Positions 7,069 to 9,749 of a DNA stretch of 9,749 nucleotides are shown piece after piece. The DNA comes from JBEIFW01 sp044370695 (GTDB taxonomy: Bacteria > Actinomycetota > Acidimicrobiia > Acidimicrobiales > Ilumatobacteraceae). The notes under the pieces were generated by a model. The model ran no database searches and was not told where the DNA came from. It saw only the letters and a program-made list of their open reading frames with translations. How positions within the stretch are numbered: position 1 is the stretch's first letter; each line of letters begins with the position of its first letter. The position numbers were made by a program, and so were the translations under genes. Where the stretch lies: contig JBILVB010000138.1 in NCBI GenBank assembly GCA_044370695.1, forward strand, positions 1-9,749, in the 5' to 3' direction.

Positions 7069-7088
7069 CGTTCCGACAGTCGGAACCG
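7069..7088. promoter_or_regulatory. Candidate operator, copy 2: CGTTCC-N7-GGAACCG
   Basis: The core 7070-7086 reads GTTCCGACAGTCGGAAC, a perfect 8-bp inverted repeat around a single central A. The outer bases match the copy at 289-308. It starts 7 nt after the ligase stop and ends 65 nt before the TTG start of the acetaldehyde dehydrogenase. With a 1-nt centre and no following T-run it is a poor intrinsic terminator, so a protein-binding dyad is the better reading. A GAGAAT at 7117-7122 could be a weak -10 element, but no -35 partner is visible. Confidence 0.6.
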
Positions 7089-7141
7089 AGGATGGCCCGG
7101 GGGTCGCGACGGTCCGGAGAATTGGCCCGCGCACCGCAGGC

Positions 7142-7147
7142 AGGGGG
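7142..7147 (+). promoter_or_regulatory. Ribosome binding site for the TTG start at 7154
   Basis: AGGGGG lies 6 nt before TTG 7154. This good spacing supports the rare TTG codon as the true start, and the protein beginning there opens directly into the NAD-binding strand expected of the family. Confidence 0.6.
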
Positions 7148-7153
7148 ACGGCC

Positions 7154-8041
7154 TTGACGCAGGACAGGATCACCGCTGCGATCGTTGGGTCCGGCAACAT
7201 CGGTACCGATCTGATGGAGAAGCTGCTGCGGTCCGACGTGGTCGAGCTCCGCTACGTGGTGGGTGTCGACGCCGACAGCGACGGGTTGCGCCGGGCCGGC
7301 CGGCACGGCCTCGAGGCGTCCGCCGGCGGCGTGGACTGGTTGCTCGAGCGGCCCGAGTTGCCGGCGATCGTGTTCGAGGCGACCTCGGCGGCGGTGCATG
7401 CAGCGAACGCCCCGCGCTACGAGCGGGCCGGGATCCGAGCGATCGACCTCACTCCGGCGGCGGTGGGTCCCTTCGTGGTGCCACCCGTCAACCTCGGGCT
7501 CCACATCGACCGGCCGAACGTCAACATGGTGACGTGCGGCGGGCAGGCGACCGTGCCGATCGTGCACGCCGTGCAGTCGGTGTGCGAGGTCGCCTACGCC
7601 GAGATCGTGGCCACCATCGCCTCGCGATCGGCAGGTCCCGGTACCCGGGCGAACATCGACGAGTTCACCGTCACGACACGCCGCGCGCTCGAGACGGTCG
7701 GTCGCGCCGAACGCGGCAAGGCCATCATCATCCTCAACCCGGCGGACCCGCCGCTCATCATGCGCGACACGATCATCTGTGGCATCCCGCCCGAGGCCGA
7801 CCACGCAGCGATCACCGAGTCGGTCCTGCAGATGGAGCGCACGGTGCAGCAGTACGTGCCGGGCTACCGCCTGCTGCGCGAGCCGCAGTTCGACGATGGA
7901 CAGGTCACGGTTTTCGTCCAAGTGGAAGGTGCTGGTGACTACCTGCCGGCCTTTGCCGGGAACCTCGACATCATGACGGCGGCCGCAGCTCGCGTCGGCG
8001 AGGAGATCGCCCGGTCGCTCAGTACCGACAGGAGCCAGTGA
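7154..8041 (+). CDS. mhpF: Acetaldehyde dehydrogenase, CoA-acylating (MhpF/HsaG type)
   Basis: This 295-residue enzyme oxidises acetaldehyde (propionaldehyde in steroid-pathway relatives) to the acyl-CoA with NAD+ and CoA. It works in complex with the aldolase encoded next, which channels the aldehyde to it. The N-terminal Rossmann motif is GSGNIGTDL (12-20). FEATSA (74-79) and IDLTPAAVGPFVVPPVNL (97-114) are family signatures. NMVTCGGQATVP (124-135) holds the nucleophile Cys128, and SAGPGTRANIDEFT (159-172) follows. NPADPPLIMRDTI (195-207) belongs to the C-terminal catalytic/dimerisation half. Length is close to the usual 300-316 residues. The start codon is TTG with a strong G-rich ribosome binding site 6 nt upstream. 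The gene follows a 91-nt gap with a palindrome, so it may have its own regulated promoter or be read through from the ligase. Its stop shares one base with the aldolase ATG (TGATG), a typical coupling of this pair. Confidence 0.95.
   Translation: MTQDRITAAIVGSGNIGTDLMEKLLRSDVVELRYVVGVDADSDGLRRAGRHGLEASAGGVDWLLERPELPAIVFEATSAAVHAANAPRYERAGIRAIDLTPAAVGPFVVPPVNLGLHIDRPNVNMVTCGGQATVPIVHAVQSVCEVAYAEIVATIASRSAGPGTRANIDEFTVTTRRALETVGRAERGKAIIILNPADPPLIMRDTIICGIPPEADHAAITESVLQMERTVQQYVPGYRLLREPQFDDGQVTVFVQVEGAGDYLPAFAGNLDIMTAAAARVGEEIARSLSTDRSQ
8031..8034 (+). promoter_or_regulatory. Ribosome binding site for the aldolase
   Basis: GGAG lies 6 nt before ATG 8041 but only 3 nt before the in-frame GTG 8038. 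The spacing favours ATG 8041 as the start. Confidence 0.5.
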
Positions 8042-9081
8042 TGCCGTTCTCCGACCAGCTCGACGTCCGCATCACCGATTCGTCCTTGCGCGACGGCTCC
8101 CACCACATCCGCCACCAGTTCACCGCTGAGCAGGTGCGCACCGTGGTGCAGGCGCTCGACGAAGCCGGGGTGCCGGTGATCGAGGTCAGCCACGGCGACG
8201 GACTCGGGGGTTCGTCGCTCACCTACGGGCGCTCGGCGACCGACGAGCGGGTCCTGATCTCGGCGGCGGTCGAGTCGGCCCGGCGGGCGAAGATCGCCTG
8301 CCTGTTGCTCCCGGGGGTCGGCACGACCGACGACATCCGTGCCGCGGCCGACCTCGGTGCCCGTGTCGTGCGGGTGGCCACGCATTGCACGGAGGCCGAT
8401 ATCGCCGAGGAGCACTTCGCCGTCGCCCGGGCATTGGGTCTCGAGACGGTGGGGTTCTTGATGATGGCCCACTCCGAGTCGCCGTCGGTCCTCGCCCGCC
8501 AGGCGTCGGTCATGGCCCACGCCGGCTGCCAATGCGTCTACGTGACCGACTCTGCCGGCGCGCTGATCCTCGACGAGGTCGCAGCCCGGATCGAAGCGAT
8601 CCGCACGGCGGTCGGCGATGCGGCGCAGGTCGGATTCCACGGGCACGAGAACCTTGCGCTGGGCGTCGCGAACTCCGTGGTCGCCATTCGGGCCGGCGCG
8701 GTCCAGGTGGACGGGTGCACCCGCCGGTTCGGCGCAGGTGCCGGGAACACCCCGACCGAGGCGCTGGTCGCGGTGTGCGACAAGCTCGGGATCCGTACCG
8801 GTATCGACCCCCTGGCGATGTTCGACGTGGCCGAGGACGTGGTGCTGCCGATCATGGCAGCCGACGAGCCGACGCTGTCCCGTCTGGCGCTGATCATGGG
8901 ATATGCCGGTGTGTACTCGAGCTTCCTGAAGCACGCCTATCGGGCGGCGGAACGCTTCGGGGTGTCCGGTGCCGAGATCCTGCTGCGGTGCGGCGAGCGG
9001 CGCCTCGTCGGCGGTCAGGAGGACCAGATCGTCGACATCGCGAGCGAACTCGCCCTCGAACGGGCGGCGGTGGGCCGCTGA
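8041..9081 (+). CDS. mhpE: 4-hydroxy-2-oxovalerate aldolase (MhpE/HsaF type)
   Basis: This 346-residue class II aldolase splits 4-hydroxy-2-oxo acids into pyruvate and an aldehyde, which passes to the partner dehydrogenase. It is a DRE-TIM metalloenzyme. ITDSSLRDGSHHIRHQF (11-27) supplies catalytic Arg17, metal-binding Asp18 and the acid/base His21. HGDGLGGSS (51-59), LLLPGVGT (88-95), RVATHCTEAD (111-120) and VGFLMMAH (137-144) are family signatures. GFHGHENLALGVANS (198-212) carries metal ligands His200 and His202. The C-terminal DmpG-like communication domain is present: IMGYAGVYSSFLKHA (285-299) and LVGGQEDQIVDIA (322-334). Length matches the family. The last steps of meta-cleavage and steroid A/B-ring pathways use this pair, but no ring-cleavage dioxygenase or 2-oxopent-4-enoate hydratase lies in the window, so the 4-hydroxy-2-oxo acid must come from another route or from genes elsewhere. 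Confidence 0.96.
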   Translation: MPFSDQLDVRITDSSLRDGSHHIRHQFTAEQVRTVVQALDEAGVPVIEVSHGDGLGGSSLTYGRSATDERVLISAAVESARRAKIACLLLPGVGTTDDIRAAADLGARVVRVATHCTEADIAEEHFAVARALGLETVGFLMMAHSESPSVLARQASVMAHAGCQCVYVTDSAGALILDEVAARIEAIRTAVGDAAQVGFHGHENLALGVANSVVAIRAGAVQVDGCTRRFGAGAGNTPTEALVAVCDKLGIRTGIDPLAMFDVAEDVVLPIMAADEPTLSRLALIMGYAGVYSSFLKHAYRAAERFGVSGAEILLRCGERRLVGGQEDQIVDIASELALERAAVGR

Positions 9082-9156
9082 CCGGGGGCTCGGGCGATTT
9101 GATCGCTCGATTAGATAACGTGGCGGTGCGTCGGATGTCTTCGGGGGGAGGGTGAC
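9082..9156. promoter_or_regulatory. Intergenic region with an AT-richer patch before the IclR gene
   Basis: This 75-nt gap contains an unusually AT-rich stretch (9095-9119) for this DNA. It holds a near-direct repeat, CGATTTGAT (9095-9103) and CGATTAGAT (9108-9116), matching at 8 of 9 bases with a 13-nt period. It also holds a small dyad, GCGAT-TTG-ATCGC (9094-9106). GATAAC at 9114-9119 resembles a -10 element but lacks a clear -35. A promoter or operator for the regulator is plausible. The palindrome shared by the two upstream gaps is not present here. There is no convincing terminator for the aldolase transcript. Confidence 0.35.
9147..9152 (+). promoter_or_regulatory. Ribosome binding site for the GTG start of the IclR regulator
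   Basis: GGAGGG, inside a longer G-run, lies 4 nt before GTG 9157. The alternative ATG at 9175 has GAGG directly abutting it, which is too close. Confidence 0.5.
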
Positions 9157-9749
9157 GTGACGGAAACAACGAGGATGGCAACGGCGGAGGCCGGTACCCG
9201 GGACGCGACGCTGTCGTCGTCGTCGAAGGCGTTGCTGTTGCTGGAGGTGCTCGCTCGAGCGGACGGCCCGATCGGGGTGTGCGAGGTGGCGACGCGGGCC
9301 GGGTTGTCCAAGCCGACGGCCCATCGGCTGCTCAAGACCCTCGAGGAGCACCAGTTCGTCGGCCGCAGCGGGATGAAGTACCGGGTCGGGAACCGACTGT
9401 TCGAGATGTGCCAGGCAGCGCGGGAGTCCGAGTGGGGGGCGCTGCGCAATGCCTCCTGGGTGGTGCTGTCGGAGCTGTTCGAACAGACGCGATCGACGGT
9501 TCACCTCGCCGTGCTCGAGGGCGTGGACGTGCTCTACCTCGAGAAGATCACCGGCGCCGGGCCGCTGTTGCCGACCCGCGTGGGGGACCGCTACCCGGCC
9601 ACGTGCACCGCACTCGGCAAGGCGATGCTCGCGTTCGGCGACCAGGGTGCGATCGATCGGGTGCTCGGTCAGCCCTTGGTCGGGCGCACGCCGTACTCGG
9701 TGCGCACGAAGGAGCAACTCCTCGGTCAGCTCGGTGAGGCCCGCCAGCG
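9157..9749 (+). CDS. IclR-family transcriptional regulator, N-terminal part (cut by the right window edge)
   Basis: The frame starts at GTG 9157 and is open for 197 codons to the window edge. A typical IclR protein has about 250-270 residues, so most of it is here. Residues 21-82 form the winged helix-turn-helix: SSSKALLLLEVLARADGP, then VCEVATRAGLSKPTAHRLLKTL, with recognition helix around 50-62, and the wing ending in YRVGNRLFEM. The effector-binding domain begins near 95 and includes LAVLEGVDVLYLEKITG (117-133) and RVGDRYPATCTALGKAMLAF (141-160), a strong family signature. IclR proteins are dimers or tetramers that repress or activate catabolic operons in response to a pathway metabolite. 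Its place directly after the catabolic genes, on the same strand, makes it the likely local regulator. The repeated palindrome at 289-308 and 7069-7088 is its best candidate binding site, which is inferred. The ATG at 9175 is an alternative start that would remove six residues. Confidence 0.93.
   Translation, partial: MTETTRMATAEAGTRDATLSSSSKALLLLEVLARADGPIGVCEVATRAGLSKPTAHRLLKTLEEHQFVGRSGMKYRVGNRLFEMCQAARESEWGALRNASWVVLSELFEQTRSTVHLAVLEGVDVLYLEKITGAGPLLPTRVGDRYPATCTALGKAMLAFGDQGAIDRVLGQPLVGRTPYSVRTKEQLLGQLGEARQ

Noticed and set aside
7070..7086. Intrinsic terminator after the ligase gene
   Set aside because: The stem has only a 1-nt centre and no T-run follows. A copy with the same arms occurs in a promoter region, so an operator is the better explanation.
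7092..7157. Small 21-codon frame in the gap before mhpF
   Set aside because: Its GAGG abuts the ATG, leaving no spacing, and the peptide is Arg/Gly-rich with no leader-peptide features.
9475..9486. Perfect palindrome CTGTTCGAACAG inside the IclR gene
   Set aside because: It falls in ordinary Leu-Phe-Glu-Gln codons of the effector domain and does not match the intergenic dyad spacing, so it is probably chance.
7939..9717. Long minus-strand open frame (592 codons) opposite mhpE and the IclR gene
   Set aside because: It is a shadow of two clearly recognised plus-strand genes, with low-complexity Arg/His/Gly-rich translation and no family motif.
1..9749. tRNA, rRNA, CRISPR arrays, insertion sequences or attachment sites
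   Set aside because: I saw no repeat-spacer pattern, transposase motif, cloverleaf-like segment or integrase anywhere; the window is nearly all coding.

Overview
The window is very GC-rich, densely packed bacterial DNA. Genes use ATG, GTG and TTG starts, have strong G-rich Shine-Dalgarno sequences and overlap by 4 nt (ATGA/GTGA). The acetaldehyde dehydrogenase/aldolase pair resembles the actinobacterial HsaG/HsaF type and an IclR regulator sits nearby. Together this suggests an actinomycete-like organism (phylum Actinomycetota), but the rank cannot be fixed from sequence alone.

Layout. Left edge, minus strand: the N-terminus of a Baeyer-Villiger-type flavin monooxygenase, cut by the window edge. 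A 161-nt divergent intergenic region follows. Then comes a tight plus-strand run of four translationally coupled genes (394-7062): a NifV/LeuA-like DRE-TIM acyltransferase or lyase, a dienelactone hydrolase fused in frame to an enoyl-CoA hydratase, the molybdopterin (large) subunit of a xanthine dehydrogenase-family hydroxylase, and an AMP-forming acyl-CoA ligase. After a 91-nt gap come an acylating acetaldehyde dehydrogenase (mhpF-like) and a 4-hydroxy-2-oxovalerate aldolase (mhpE-like), themselves coupled. A 75-nt gap precedes an IclR-family regulator that runs off the right edge.

Reading as a system: this looks like a catabolic island for a cyclic or heterocyclic carboxylate or ketone. The monooxygenase would insert oxygen into a ring ketone. 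The ligase would activate an acid to its CoA thioester, the molybdenum enzyme would hydroxylate with water, and the lactone hydrolase/hydratase fusion would open or hydrate the product. The aldolase and dehydrogenase would finish by making pyruvate and acetyl-CoA (or propionyl-CoA). The combination of ligase, Mo-hydroxylase and crotonase/lactone hydrolase recalls the logic of the furoyl-CoA (Hmf) pathway, but no substrate can be assigned.

The most notable non-coding signal is a shared palindrome, CGTTCC-N7-GGAACCG. It occurs once in the divergent promoter region (289-308) and once in the gap before mhpF (7069-7088). These are the two places where a cluster-specific operator would be expected, and the IclR protein is the obvious candidate to bind it. 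The other oddities are the hydrolase-crotonase fusion, a Mo subunit with no FeS or FAD partner genes beside it, a second DRE-TIM enzyme of biosynthetic type inside a catabolic operon, and the lack of a MhpD-type hydratase.
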